From the NCBI GenBank assembly GCA_033764775.1, contig JANRIQ010000025.1:1-64000 (forward strand): a DNA stretch of 64,000 nucleotides. The letters run 5' to 3'. The translations under genes and the position numbers were made by a program. Shown here piece by piece: positions 48,579 to 57,653 of this stretch. Below the pieces are notes generated by a model. That model was given only the letters and a program-made list of their open reading frames with translations, did not search any database and was not told the origin of the DNA. The first letter of the stretch is position 1, and each line of letters opens with the position of its first letter. The stretch comes from JAWXCE01 sp033764775 (GTDB lineage: Bacteria > Pseudomonadota > Alphaproteobacteria > Rhizobiales > Rhodomicrobiaceae).

Positions 48579-50090
48579 ATGGCGATTTTGTTCGACAACA
48601 TCCCTGGCAATTTGCGTGTGCCGCTGTTCTACGCGGAGTTTGCGCCGGGCGGAACGCCGTACGAAAATATTCAGCGTCTTTTGCTTATCGGCCAGATGAC
48701 CACCGGCCAAGCGACGCCTGGCCAAGCGATTCTCGTGGGCGAAGGTCTCGAGGATGGGCTGTTCGGGCCGGGATCGATGATCACTCAGATGATCCGGGCC
48801 GCGCGCTCAAATGCTCCGTTCCAAGAAATTTGGGCGCTGCCGCTCGCTGATCTGGTCGCGGGCGTGAAAGCGACCGGAAAGGTCACCGTGGCCAACGTCA
48901 CGCCGGCGTCGGCTGGGCAGGCGACAATCTATATCGCCGGGCGGCGCATCCGCGTGCCGATCCTCACCTCGGACACCCGCGCGCAGATCGCGAGCGCGCT
49001 GGTGGCCGCGATCAACGGCGAAGTGAGATTGCCGCTTACCGCAGCTGTGAACGGCGTCAACAATTTCGAGGTTGATCTCACCGCGAAGCACAAGGGATCG
49101 CTAGGCAATTTTATCGACCTCGACCTTGGCTTGGTCGGCGACGAGGGGCTTCTCGGCAAGCAGCTTTTCACCATCACTGCGATGAGCGGCGGCTCCGGCG
49201 ATCCGGATTTGCAGACGCCTTTCGCCAATTTGGCCGATGAACCGTTCGAGTGGATCGCGGCGCCCTACGCAGACGCCACGAATATCAGCCGCGCGATCGA
49301 CCTGCTCAACGACGTGTCCGGCCGGTGGGGGCCGTATAAGCAGATCTACGGCCACTACATCACGACGAAGGTCGCCGATTTCGCTGACTTGGCGACATTG
49401 GGCGACGGGCTGAATAATCAGCACATTTCCATCATGGGCGCGTGGAAATCGCCGACCCCGCCTTGGGTGTGGACGGCCGCGGTTGGCGCCAAGGCGGCGC
49501 ATCACCTTCAGGATGCGCCAGAACTGTCACGCCCGCTGCAAAGCCTAGAGCTGCGCGAGGTGCTGCCGCCCCGCATTGTCGCTGACCGCTTCACAGTGAG
49601 CGAGCGCAACTCGCTCTACTACGACGGTATCTCCGGTTACACGGTCGGGCGCGACGGCGTCGTCCGTATCGACCGGGTCGTGACGACTTACAAAGCCAAC
49701 GCATACGGCTCGCCGGACTGGACGTATCTCGACATCGAGACTATGGCGCAGAGCGTCTACGGGATTCGGTTCCTGCGCCAAAAAATCGAAAATCAGCACG
49801 GCCGCAAAGCGCTCGCCAACTCAAACCCGGCCGGCCTACCGCACATTGTGACGGTGGCCGACATTCGCAACACGCTAATCCACGGCTACCAAGAATTGGT
49901 CGCGCTCGGGGTGTTCGAGGGCGCGGACGTGTTCGCCCGCGACATTGTGGTGGAGCGGGACGAAAACGACGCCAACCGTGTCAACGCCAATCTCCCGCTC
50001 GACCACGTTAACCAGCTCCGCGTGCTGGCGGCCCGCGCCGTGAACTACATGGAGCGTCGCTCGCCTGCGGAGGCGCTCGCAGCTGCTTAA
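48579..50090 (+). CDS. Contractile tail sheath protein (Mu gpL-like)
   Basis: 503 residues. Features typical of Mu-type sheaths are the N terminus (ILFDNIPGNLRVPLFYAEF), the central beta region and the C-terminal RFLRQKIENQHGRKALANSN with the end LRVLAARAVNYMERR. It shows that the virion is a myovirus, in contrast to its lambda-type head. Confidence 0.92.
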   Translation: MAILFDNIPGNLRVPLFYAEFAPGGTPYENIQRLLLIGQMTTGQATPGQAILVGEGLEDGLFGPGSMITQMIRAARSNAPFQEIWALPLADLVAGVKATGKVTVANVTPASAGQATIYIAGRRIRVPILTSDTRAQIASALVAAINGEVRLPLTAAVNGVNNFEVDLTAKHKGSLGNFIDLDLGLVGDEGLLGKQLFTITAMSGGSGDPDLQTPFANLADEPFEWIAAPYADATNISRAIDLLNDVSGRWGPYKQIYGHYITTKVADFADLATLGDGLNNQHISIMGAWKSPTPPWVWTAAVGAKAAHHLQDAPELSRPLQSLELREVLPPRIVADRFTVSERNSLYYDGISGYTVGRDGVVRIDRVVTTYKANAYGSPDWTYLDIETMAQSVYGIRFLRQKIENQHGRKALANSNPAGLPHIVTVADIRNTLIHGYQELVALGVFEGADVFARDIVVERDENDANRVNANLPLDHVNQLRVLAARAVNYMERRSPAEALAAA

Positions 50091-50109
50091 ACCTTAAGGA
50101 GACATCTTC

Positions 50110-50487
50110 ATGCAATGCTGTGACAACGCCGGCGGCCGCGTCGAGCTCACGATTGATGGGCAGCGGTACCGGCCGCGCGCGTCCATCACCATCCGCCCGA
50201 CCTCGTTTGAACGCGAGGCCGAGGCCAACGCCGACGGCACGATCTTCGTCACGACGAAGCCGATGCCGGCCGAGGCGGAGTTCACGCTTTCGGATCAATG
50301 CGGCCTCACGCTCGAGACGCTGGTTAACGCATGCCACATCGACGCGACCATCACGCTCGTCGACATGGCCAACCGCACGTACCTGTTCAGCCAGGCGAGC
50401 GTCGTCGGGCGGCCTGAACTCGACACAGAGTCCGGCGAAATTTCCGGCCTCAAGATCGTCAGTCAGCTGGCCCGGCAACTGACCTGA
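50110..50487 (+). CDS. Tail tube protein (Mu gpM-like)
   Basis: 125 residues with the Phage_tail_tube layout: GRVELTIDGQRYRPRASITI, then EITLSDQ-type region TLSDQCGLTLETLV and GRPELDTESGEISGLKIVS at the end. It forms the inner tube and directly follows the sheath gene, as in Mu. Confidence 0.88.
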   Translation: MQCCDNAGGRVELTIDGQRYRPRASITIRPTSFEREAEANADGTIFVTTKPMPAEAEFTLSDQCGLTLETLVNACHIDATITLVDMANRTYLFSQASVVGRPELDTESGEISGLKIVSQLARQLT

Positions 50488-50502
50488 CGCCCGCAAATGC
50501 GA

Positions 50503-50529
50503 GCGCGCCCGAAACGATCCTGGGCGCGC
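50503..50529 (+). terminator. Hairpin between tube and chaperone genes
   Basis: GCGCGCCC (50503-50510) and GGGCGCGC (50522-50529) form eight perfect pairs, followed by CTTTAAATTT. It looks like a leaky terminator that would lower expression of the chaperone and tape-measure genes relative to the sheath and tube. Confidence 0.55.
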
Positions 50530-50579
50530 CTTTAAATTTACCGCGCAAAATCAGCGCATCAAAAAAGAGGGGAAAATTC

Positions 50580-51002
50580 ATGCTCAAAGTTGCGCAACCG
50601 TCGGCGCCTGTCGCTGTGTCGTCCGCGCCCGCCGCCGCGCCGTTCACGTCCATCGTGTATCCGGTGCGCGTGCCGCTCGCCAAGCCTATTCAGACGCACC
50701 AAGGCGAGAAGCGAGAGATTGATCTGCGCGAGCCGAACTTCCGCGACTGGCTCGAATGTGGCGATATTCAGCGACAGATTGCGCGGGTCACGCCGGGCCA
50801 GGCGGCAAGTGAGCAAGCGATTGAAATCATTTTCGACAACGCCGCGCTCGCGCGGTGGATGAGCGCACTGTCTGGCCACGACGCTGGCGTGCTCTCGCAG
50901 CTGACCTACGCCGACGCGCGGCGCATCGCCAACGCCGTGCAGCGCATCGTGGGCGATGCCGAACGGGGAAACCCCGAGACCTCGCCGACGAGCTTTGGAT
51001 GA
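50580..51002 (+). CDS. Tail assembly chaperone, frame-0 product (Mu gp41-like)
   Basis: 140 residues: an N-terminal Ala/Pro-rich part, then TSIVYPVRVPLAKPIQTHQG and KREIDLREPNFRDWLECG typical of Mu gp41-type chaperones before the tape measure. A GGGAAAC slippery heptamer at 50966 lies near its end and would join it to the downstream frame. Confidence 0.85.
   Translation: MLKVAQPSAPVAVSSAPAAAPFTSIVYPVRVPLAKPIQTHQGEKREIDLREPNFRDWLECGDIQRQIARVTPGQAASEQAIEIIFDNAALARWMSALSGHDAGVLSQLTYADARRIANAVQRIVGDAERGNPETSPTSFG
50966..50972 (+). promoter_or_regulatory. -1 ribosomal frameshift site GGGAAAC
   Basis: In frame 0 the sequence reads G-GGA-AAC, a canonical X-XXY-YYZ heptamer. A slip to the -1 frame continues as PRDLADELWMIGG to the stop at 51151. 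Lambda uses the similar GGGAAAG for its G-GT chaperone. No clear stimulatory pseudoknot was worked out. Confidence 0.88.
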
Positions 51003-51151
51003 TCGGCGGGGTGCATCCTTGGCACATTGAGCGCATGACGCTGCGCTCGTTACGCTACTGGCATGGGCGGTTGCGCGAGTATCTGCGTCGCCAGAACGAG
51101 GCGCGCAAGAGAGTCGAGGCGGCGAACGCCCGGCGATTGCCCCGGAGATAG
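50972..51151 (+). CDS. Tail assembly chaperone, -1 frameshift extension
   Basis: The 59-residue extension starts PRDLADELWMIGGVHP and ends in a basic helix (EARKRVEAANARRLPRR). Joined to the first 131 residues of the frame-0 product, it gives a 190-residue fusion. No convincing separate start codon or ribosome-binding site exists for this region, which supports frameshift expression. Confidence 0.82.
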   Translation, partial: PRDLADELWMIGGVHPWHIERMTLRSLRYWHGRLREYLRRQNEARKRVEAANARRLPRR

Positions 51152-51154
51152 CCC

Positions 51155-53200
51155 ATGGCGACCATGCAAGCCCAGGTCATCCTGACCGCCGTCGACCGCG
51201 CCTCGGCCGTCATTCAGCGCCTCGGCGCGACTATGGCGGCGTTGAACGGCGGCGCGGCCGGGGCCACGCGCGGGTTCTCGCGCCTCGGCGCGGCCGCGAC
51301 CGGGCCGGGCAGCTACGGCGCAGCGATGCTCTCGGGCGCGTTTCTGAAGTCGCAGTACGATTTCGAATACGCCTTCAACCGCATCGCGGCCATTTCCGAG
51401 ACGACGCGGGAGAGCCTGAAACCCATGCGCAAGGAGTTCCTGCGCATCGCGGAAACCGTGCCGGTGGGCGTGCAGGCCATGGCTGACGCTGCCGTCGAGA
51501 TGGCTCAGTCGGGCCTGTCGCCGGACACGATTAAGGCGCTCATGGAGCAAGTGGCTAAAGGCGCGCTCGCGTCCGGTGACCCTCTGAAGGAGGTCGCCGA
51601 TGGCATGTCCAACATTGCCCGCGCCATGGGACTGCCGTTCAAAACAGCGGAAGAGCAGGCCAAGTCTTTCGAGAAGATCAATAACACCATCACCGCCGCC
51701 AACCTTGCCACCAATCAGACTTTCGGCGAGCTGCGCGCGGGACTGCAAAAGGCTGCGCCCGTCGCCGCTCAGCTCGGGATCGACGTGGAGAGTCTCACCG
51801 CCTTCATCGGCGCGCTCGGCACCGCCGGGATCAAGGGCGAGGAGGCCGGCACTGGTATGCGCGCCATGATGACGCGCCTCGTAGCGCCCACGAAAAAGGC
51901 GCGCGACATGATGCGGCTGTTCGGCGTTGACACGTCAAAGTACATCAAGTTGTCCGATCGCGTCGCGCTCACCTCGGAAGGCTTGCAGCGGGCCATGCTC
52001 TCCGCCGGCTTGAAAAAGGGAGGCATTCTCGACGACAAAACCAAAGCCGCCCTTGACGCAGTGCTGAGCGACCCGGGCGCCAAGGGCGACCTGCTCGGTA
52101 CTGGCGAGAAGCTGAACGACATTCTGGCGTCGGCTCTCAAGATTGACGCCGGCGACATCGAGGGGCGCGGCAAGCTCATTGACGCTGTGCAGCGGTACAT
52201 GTTTAGCGTGGTGGAGAAGCTCGATCCGACGGCCGCCTTCAAGGAGCTGCGCGAGAAGGGCGTGACCATCGGCGCCATGAAGGAGATTTTCGGGCTGCAC
52301 CACATCGAAAAGGGCGGCGCGCTCATGGCGGCGATCGAGCGGGGCGAGTTCTCGCGGATTTACGACGAAATCTTGCGGAAATCGGAGGGCGCAGTCGACC
52401 GGTTCTCCGCCAAGATGACCGAGGGCTACGTGGGCGCGGTGATGAAACTGTCGGCTGCGATCCAGCGCCTCAACATCACGCTGGGCGAGACGGGCGTGCT
52501 CGACACCGTCTCCGAGGTGGCCGACAGAATGTCCGGATTTCTAGACAAGCTCAGCAAGACCAACCCGGAGCTGCTGCGCTTCGGCACCATCGCCGTACTC
52601 GCGATCGGCGCGCTCGCGCCCCTCGGGTTTGCTCTTGCCGGCATCGGCGCCGGCTTGGCCGTGCTCGTCAGCCCGCTTGCGTGGCTCATCGCAGCATTGA
52701 GCGTCGGCGCATACAAAATCTATGAGAACTGGAGCGGGATTAAAGAGTTTTTCTCCGGCCTCTGGGAGGGCGTCATCGGATATTTCCAATCGGCCTACGA
52801 CCAGATCAAGTCGATCGTCGACCAGATCATCGCGCTCGTCGCCGACAACAAAATCGTGCGAGCGTTGGGCCTGACGGCGAGTGCCGCCAGCGTCAATAGC
52901 TCTGGGTCTGGCGGCAGCATGTGGGGCGAGTTCGGCGTTCTCGGCGGCGGGGACAGCGGTCTCATTCGCGACACCGAGCCGACGGCGGGGCCGCCCGCAC
53001 CGGATAAGGCGCTCTCCGACTTCGCCTCGAAAATCCGCGCCGCCTTGGAGCGCGAGCCGGTCGCCAAACTCGAAGGCAAGGGTACGGTCAGCGTGCACGT
53101 GAAAGTGGATGGCCCCGGTCGCGTCACGGGGGCGTCCGCCACGTCGACTGGCGACATCAAACTCGAAACCGGCGCGTCCATGCCGGACACAGCCAAGTAA
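51155..53200 (+). CDS. Tape measure protein
   Basis: 681 residues with the TIGR01760-like tape-measure core near the start (FNRIAAISETTRESLKPMRK, MADAAVEMAQSGLS, GTGMRAMMTRLVAPTKKARD), then two hydrophobic stretches near 470-510 (FGTIAVLAIGALAPLGFALA) and a helical end. It fixes tail length; at the usual ratio (about 0.15 nm per residue) about 100 nm is expected. Confidence 0.92.
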   Translation: MATMQAQVILTAVDRASAVIQRLGATMAALNGGAAGATRGFSRLGAAATGPGSYGAAMLSGAFLKSQYDFEYAFNRIAAISETTRESLKPMRKEFLRIAETVPVGVQAMADAAVEMAQSGLSPDTIKALMEQVAKGALASGDPLKEVADGMSNIARAMGLPFKTAEEQAKSFEKINNTITAANLATNQTFGELRAGLQKAAPVAAQLGIDVESLTAFIGALGTAGIKGEEAGTGMRAMMTRLVAPTKKARDMMRLFGVDTSKYIKLSDRVALTSEGLQRAMLSAGLKKGGILDDKTKAALDAVLSDPGAKGDLLGTGEKLNDILASALKIDAGDIEGRGKLIDAVQRYMFSVVEKLDPTAAFKELREKGVTIGAMKEIFGLHHIEKGGALMAAIERGEFSRIYDEILRKSEGAVDRFSAKMTEGYVGAVMKLSAAIQRLNITLGETGVLDTVSEVADRMSGFLDKLSKTNPELLRFGTIAVLAIGALAPLGFALAGIGAGLAVLVSPLAWLIAALSVGAYKIYENWSGIKEFFSGLWEGVIGYFQSAYDQIKSIVDQIIALVADNKIVRALGLTASAASVNSSGSGGSMWGEFGVLGGGDSGLIRDTEPTAGPPAPDKALSDFASKIRAALEREPVAKLEGKGTVSVHVKVDGPGRVTGASATSTGDIKLETGASMPDTAK

Positions 53201-53202
53201 GC

Positions 53203-54462
53203 ATGACCTGCCCCGACTGGCGCACGCGCCTCAAAAAAGCGAGCTTCCGCGGCGCGCGGTTTTTTGTCGAGAGCGACGAGATCGCCGGCGGGCGCCGCAA
53301 CGTGGTGCACGAGTTTCCGCATCGCGATACGCCCTATGTTGAAGATCTTGGGCGCAAAGCCGTCAAGGTGCAGATCACCGGCTATCTCGCGAGCGCCGTG
53401 GCCGACACGGAGGCGCGACGCCTCAAAGCTGCGTGCGAGAGCGCGGGCGCTGCGACGCTCATTCTCCCGACCGACGGCGGCCGTCGGGCGCATTGCGAAA
53501 GCTTTTCGCGCAGCTTTGATAAGGATAAGCACGGCTACATCGCGTTTCAGATGGAGTTTGTCGAGGCTGGAGCGGGGGGCGGGCCGTATCCAAGCCAGCT
53601 TCTCGGCCGACTTGCCGAGGCGACGGCCGTGGCCATGGCCGGGTCGGTTGAACAGATGTTCGCCCGGCGCTTCAACGCTCTTGGCGTCGCCGCTTTTGTC
53701 GTCGATGCGGCGGCCCGCGATATTCGCAACGCGGCGGCGACGCTTGACGATCTGCGCGCCCGAACTAGGCTCGATTCGGGAAAATCCGCTGGTCTCGCGG
53801 TCGCGGCGGCGGACATGCACCGGGATGCGGCAGTTTTGGCCGCGGCGGGCGACTCCGGCGACCGCTACGCTGGACTGTCGTTTATGGCCGCAGGTGAGTC
53901 CGCAAAGCCCGCCCTACCCGAGCGCGTCGCGCAATTTTTTGAAACCTTTCGCGGCGCCGGCGATGTGGAGGCGACGGCGCAAGCCTTCGCCCAAGTGCTC
54001 AATTATGGCGATGATTTTGCGCGCATCGCCCGCATCACTGCGTCGCGCGCCCGCGAGGATGACAACCGCGGGGCCATTTCCGCGCTTGTGCGGCAATCAG
54101 CCTTCGCGGCTTGGTGCGCGGCGACGGTTAACCGCACCTTCGCCGATCGGCGCGAGGCGATTCAAGCGCGAGCCGACGCGGCCGAATTCGCCGATGCCGA
54201 AATGGAGCGTCTACGCGGCTGGGAGGCGCACGCGGTCTGGCGCGATGTGTGGACGTTACAGGGGCAAATGGCGGAATATCTCTCGCGCTTGATCGCCGAC
54301 TTGGCGCCCGTGGTGTTCATCGGCGCGCCGAAATCCATGCCGTCGCTGTATTGGGCCGGGCGGCTCTACGACGACGCCGCGCGCGCTGCCGAAGTCGCAG
54401 CCCGCAACCGGGTGAAGCATCCGAGCTTCATGCCAGCCGAGTTCGAGGCGCTAAGCCGATGA
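53203..54462 (+). CDS. DNA circularisation/baseplate protein (Mu gpN-like)
   Basis: 419 residues. The N-terminal 130 match the Mu gpN 'DNA circularisation' domain: ASFRGARFFVESDEIAGGRR, then FPHRDTPYVEDLG and GYLASAVADTEAR. In contractile phages this protein is now seen as a tail-tip connector. A long helical C-terminal part follows. Confidence 0.88.
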   Translation: MTCPDWRTRLKKASFRGARFFVESDEIAGGRRNVVHEFPHRDTPYVEDLGRKAVKVQITGYLASAVADTEARRLKAACESAGAATLILPTDGGRRAHCESFSRSFDKDKHGYIAFQMEFVEAGAGGGPYPSQLLGRLAEATAVAMAGSVEQMFARRFNALGVAAFVVDAAARDIRNAAATLDDLRARTRLDSGKSAGLAVAAADMHRDAAVLAAAGDSGDRYAGLSFMAAGESAKPALPERVAQFFETFRGAGDVEATAQAFAQVLNYGDDFARIARITASRAREDDNRGAISALVRQSAFAAWCAATVNRTFADRREAIQARADAAEFADAEMERLRGWEAHAVWRDVWTLQGQMAEYLSRLIADLAPVVFIGAPKSMPSLYWAGRLYDDAARAAEVAARNRVKHPSFMPAEFEALSR

Positions 54463-55502
54463 CGTTGAATGTTGAGGTGGTCACCGTCGTCGCCGGCGGT
54501 TCGCGTTATACGGGCTGGACAAAAGTCGACATCAACTATGCGATCAAAGAAGCGGCGCGGTCGTTCAGCTTGGAGACAACGGAGCGCCCTGGCGAGTTCA
54601 ACTTTCTGCCCGGCACGCCAATCACGATTTTCGCCAACGCCAGCCTTGTTCTAACCGGCTACGTCAACGGCTATCACCCGCAAGGCGACGCCAATTCGCA
54701 CACCATCACGATCAAGGGCCGCTCGAAAAGCCAGGACGTGGTCGACAGCTCAGCGACTCACGATACTGGGCATTTCGAGAAAAAGGACGCCGCCGAAATC
54801 GGCGCGGAGCTGGACAAGTTCGGGGTTGGAATTAGGGCCAAGGTCAAACTGCCAAAAATCAGATACTGGCAGATCGCGCCGGGTGAAAGCGTGTTCGCGA
54901 CGCTGGAGCGCGCGCTGCGGCCGGCTGGCGTCACTATGATGGGCGCGGCCGACGGCGGCATCGACATTACCGACGCGAGCGTCGCGCAGCGCCACGCCGG
55001 CGGTCTGATCGAGGGCGTGAACATCAAGGAATACTCGGGCGATCTGACCGATCAGAACCGGCACTCCGACTACTCGATCAAGGGGCAGGCGCGGTCAGGG
55101 GCTGGCGCGGCGGCGCTGCGAGTGAAGGAGGACTGTAAGGACGGGGGCGTCAAGCGCTACCGGCCGAAGACGATCATCCACGAGGGCGATTGCGACAGCG
55201 AGCGGGCAAAGAAGCGCGGTGAGCACGAACGAAACCGTCGCGCCGGGCTGTCGATCAAATGCGAGATCACAACGCAGGGTTGGCGCGATGACGGCGGGCT
55301 GTTGTGGGAGCCGAACCGGCTCATCTATGTGCACTCGCCGATCCTGCTAAAAATAAGCCAGGATATGCTCATCGAAAAAGTGAGCCTCAGCCAAGACAGC
55401 GGCGGTTCGGGTTCGCTCGCTAAATTAAGTCTCGTTGATCCGCGGGCGTACAACGGCAAGCAGGGCAAGACGTCGTCGGACAAAGGGTGGAGTCACGAAT
55501 GA
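54459..55502 (+). CDS. Baseplate hub protein (Mu gp44/P-like)
   Basis: 347 residues matching the hub family: YTGWTKVDINYAIKEAARSF, ITIKGRSKSQDVVDSS, and the late-control-protein-like end with ISQDMLIEKVSLSQDS. It forms the hub ring above the spike. ATG 54459 overlaps the upstream stop; a much longer upstream frame is antisense-like noise. Confidence 0.9.
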   Translation: MTLNVEVVTVVAGGSRYTGWTKVDINYAIKEAARSFSLETTERPGEFNFLPGTPITIFANASLVLTGYVNGYHPQGDANSHTITIKGRSKSQDVVDSSATHDTGHFEKKDAAEIGAELDKFGVGIRAKVKLPKIRYWQIAPGESVFATLERALRPAGVTMMGAADGGIDITDASVAQRHAGGLIEGVNIKEYSGDLTDQNRHSDYSIKGQARSGAGAAALRVKEDCKDGGVKRYRPKTIIHEGDCDSERAKKRGEHERNRRAGLSIKCEITTQGWRDDGGLLWEPNRLIYVHSPILLKISQDMLIEKVSLSQDSGGSGSLAKLSLVDPRAYNGKQGKTSSDKGWSHE

Positions 55503-56002
55503 GTTATTGGGCCGATGCGGACGCCGCGCGGATTATGATTTCGCGCGGAGAGGTTATCGAGGTCAACGACGGTGGCGGCATGCAGCTCATGAGCGTGCGC
55601 GGTTACGCCGACGAGGTGATTAAGATGGCGCATCGGGTGCAGCCGTTCGGTTTCACCTCCAACCCCCCGCTTGGCAGTCACGGCGTCGTCATGTCGGCCG
55701 GCGGGCGTCGCGACCAGGCGTTCATCATCGGGATCGAAAATGAAGCTGCCCGCCAGAAGGGCCTTAAACCCGGCGAGCAGGCGATCTATGACGGGGAGGG
55801 GCAGTTCCTAAAAATGCTGAACGGCCGCAAGACCGTGATCAGCGTTGGAGAGCTGACAATCGTCGCTGACAAGGTCGTGGTGGAGAGCGGTGACATAAAC
55901 CTAGGCGGCCTTGGCGGGAAGCCGGTGGCTGTCCAAGGTACGGTGGACAGCGCAGGTCATCAGCTTGTCTCGGCCTTCTGTTCGACCGTGAAAGCCGTCT
56001 GA
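55499..56002 (+). CDS. Baseplate spike assembly protein (Mu gp45-like)
   Basis: 167 residues with the gp45 layout: an OB-like N terminus (GEVIEVNDGGGMQLMSVRG, then QPFGFTSNPPLGSHGVVMSA) and a beta-helical C-terminal part (KTVISVGELTIVADKVVVES) that forms the membrane-piercing spike. Confidence 0.88.
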   Translation: MSYWADADAARIMISRGEVIEVNDGGGMQLMSVRGYADEVIKMAHRVQPFGFTSNPPLGSHGVVMSAGGRRDQAFIIGIENEAARQKGLKPGEQAIYDGEGQFLKMLNGRKTVISVGELTIVADKVVVESGDINLGGLGGKPVAVQGTVDSAGHQLVSAFCSTVKAV

Positions 56003-56571
56003 TGCGAATCCGTGTTCGCGAGGCGGAGGGCTGCGAGAAACAGCCGTTTTTGCTGTGGGATTCGGTCTGGCTGCAGCGGCCCGACGCGACCGGCGGTTAT
56101 GCTGACTGGCTGATGGCCGATCGGGGGAGTGCGGCGTCCGGCGGCTTGCGCTCGGACAAGGCGCTTCACACGGCGACCATGATTTGCCTGTTCACCGACG
56201 CGCGACTGCCAGCAGATCACCCACTCGCTGAAGAGGTCGACGATCCCCGCGGCTGGTGGGGCGACAGCGTGCGACTCGATGGCGATCCCGAGGCGCCGAT
56301 CGGATCGCTGCTCTGGACGCTTGAGCGCTCGCCGATCACCAATGAAACCGCCGAGGAGGCGCGCGAGATTTGTGAGGCGGCGCTTGATGTGCTGATCAAA
56401 CAAGGCGCTGTGGCGCGCACCGAGGTTGAGGTGGAAGCCGACAAGGCCGCCGGCCGTCTGCTGATTGAGGTTCGGCATTTCGCCAACTCCGGTCTGCGGG
56501 CCTACGCGCAGCAATTTGACGTGCTCTGGGGTCAAGAGGCCCGCTTCGCGCAGATGAATTTCGAGGGGTAA
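56002..56571 (+). CDS. Baseplate wedge-type protein (Mu gp46-like)
   Basis: 189 residues of the Phage_GP46 type: LQRPDATGGYADWLMADRGS and DDPRGWWGDSVRLDGDPEAP, then IGSLLWTLERSPITNETAEE. Like T4 gp25, it links sheath and wedge. It overlaps both neighbours by one base. Confidence 0.88.
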   Translation: MRIRVREAEGCEKQPFLLWDSVWLQRPDATGGYADWLMADRGSAASGGLRSDKALHTATMICLFTDARLPADHPLAEEVDDPRGWWGDSVRLDGDPEAPIGSLLWTLERSPITNETAEEAREICEAALDVLIKQGAVARTEVEVEADKAAGRLLIEVRHFANSGLRAYAQQFDVLWGQEARFAQMNFEG

Positions 56572-57653
56572 TGCCGTTTCAGGTTCCAACGCTTCCTGAA
56601 CTCGCCGAGCGCGTCCGCCGCGCCTTTCGCGCCAATTTGAAGGGATCAGACGCGGCGCTGTGGCCGAACAACGTGGCCGTGTCGGCTAAGGTGATGGCGG
56701 GCGCGGTGTGGGAGAGCTTTGGGTTCCTCGACTACATCGCCAAACAGCGCTTCGTCTCGACGGCGGAGGGCGAATGGCTGGAGCGGCACGGCGCTGATTA
56801 CGGGATCGCGCGCCTCCCCGCCACCCACGCCGAAGGCGCGGCCGTGTTTCAGGCCACGGCGGGGATGGTCATTCCGGCTGGGATCGTCCTCGTTCGCGCC
56901 GACGGCCAGACCTACGACGTCACTGCGGGCGCGACGGCCGACGGCTCCGGCGTCGCGACCCTGAAAATCCGCGCGCGAGTTCCCGGGCGAGCGGGCAATG
57001 CGGCGGCGGGCGTCGTGCTCTCGCTCGCCGCCGCCCGCGACGCGGTGGCGACGGACGGGGAGGTGGCCGCTGGCGGCGTCGGCGTCGGCGCGGACGTGGA
57101 GAACGACGAAAGTCTTCGCGCCCGGCTTTTGCACCGGCTGCAATATCCGCCGCACGGCGGCGCGGCGCACGATTATGTCGCGTGGGCGCGCTCCATCAAC
57201 GGCGTCACCCGCGTTTTTGTCGATCCGGTCACAGCAGCGAATGGGCGCACGAGCGTCGGCGTGTGGTTCCTGATGGACGATCTTTATGCGAATGGCGTGC
57301 CGCAGCCCGCCGACGTGGAGCGCGTCGCGAGCTACATCGACAGCCTTCGTCCGGCCGGCGCGCTCGTGCAAGTGCAAGCGCCGCAGCCTCAAACGGTCAA
57401 CGTGGCCATCGACAATCTTTCGCCTGATACGGCGGCGGTGCGCGACGCGGTGACGGCCGAGCTGCGCGACTTGTTTCGGCGCGAGGTGAAGGTCTCGACC
57501 ACGTCCGAACCGTTCATCCTCCACGTGTCCAAACTGTGGGGCGCCGTTTCGAACGCCGCCGGCGAGGACAGTCACCTCGTCACCGCGCCGGCGGCTGACA
57601 TCTCTGTGCCGGCGGGCCGCATCGCCGTGCTCGGGACAGTCACTTTCGCATGA
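56571..57653 (+). CDS. Baseplate J-like wedge protein (Mu gp47-like)
   Basis: 360 residues of the Baseplate_J type: VSTAEGEWLERHGADYGIAR, then AEGAAVFQATAGMVIPAGIV, and the central NDESLRARLLHRLQYPPHGG block. It makes the wedge arms that trigger sheath contraction. Confidence 0.92.
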   Translation: MPFQVPTLPELAERVRRAFRANLKGSDAALWPNNVAVSAKVMAGAVWESFGFLDYIAKQRFVSTAEGEWLERHGADYGIARLPATHAEGAAVFQATAGMVIPAGIVLVRADGQTYDVTAGATADGSGVATLKIRARVPGRAGNAAAGVVLSLAAARDAVATDGEVAAGGVGVGADVENDESLRARLLHRLQYPPHGGAAHDYVAWARSINGVTRVFVDPVTAANGRTSVGVWFLMDDLYANGVPQPADVERVASYIDSLRPAGALVQVQAPQPQTVNVAIDNLSPDTAAVRDAVTAELRDLFRREVKVSTTSEPFILHVSKLWGAVSNAAGEDSHLVTAPAADISVPAGRIAVLGTVTFA

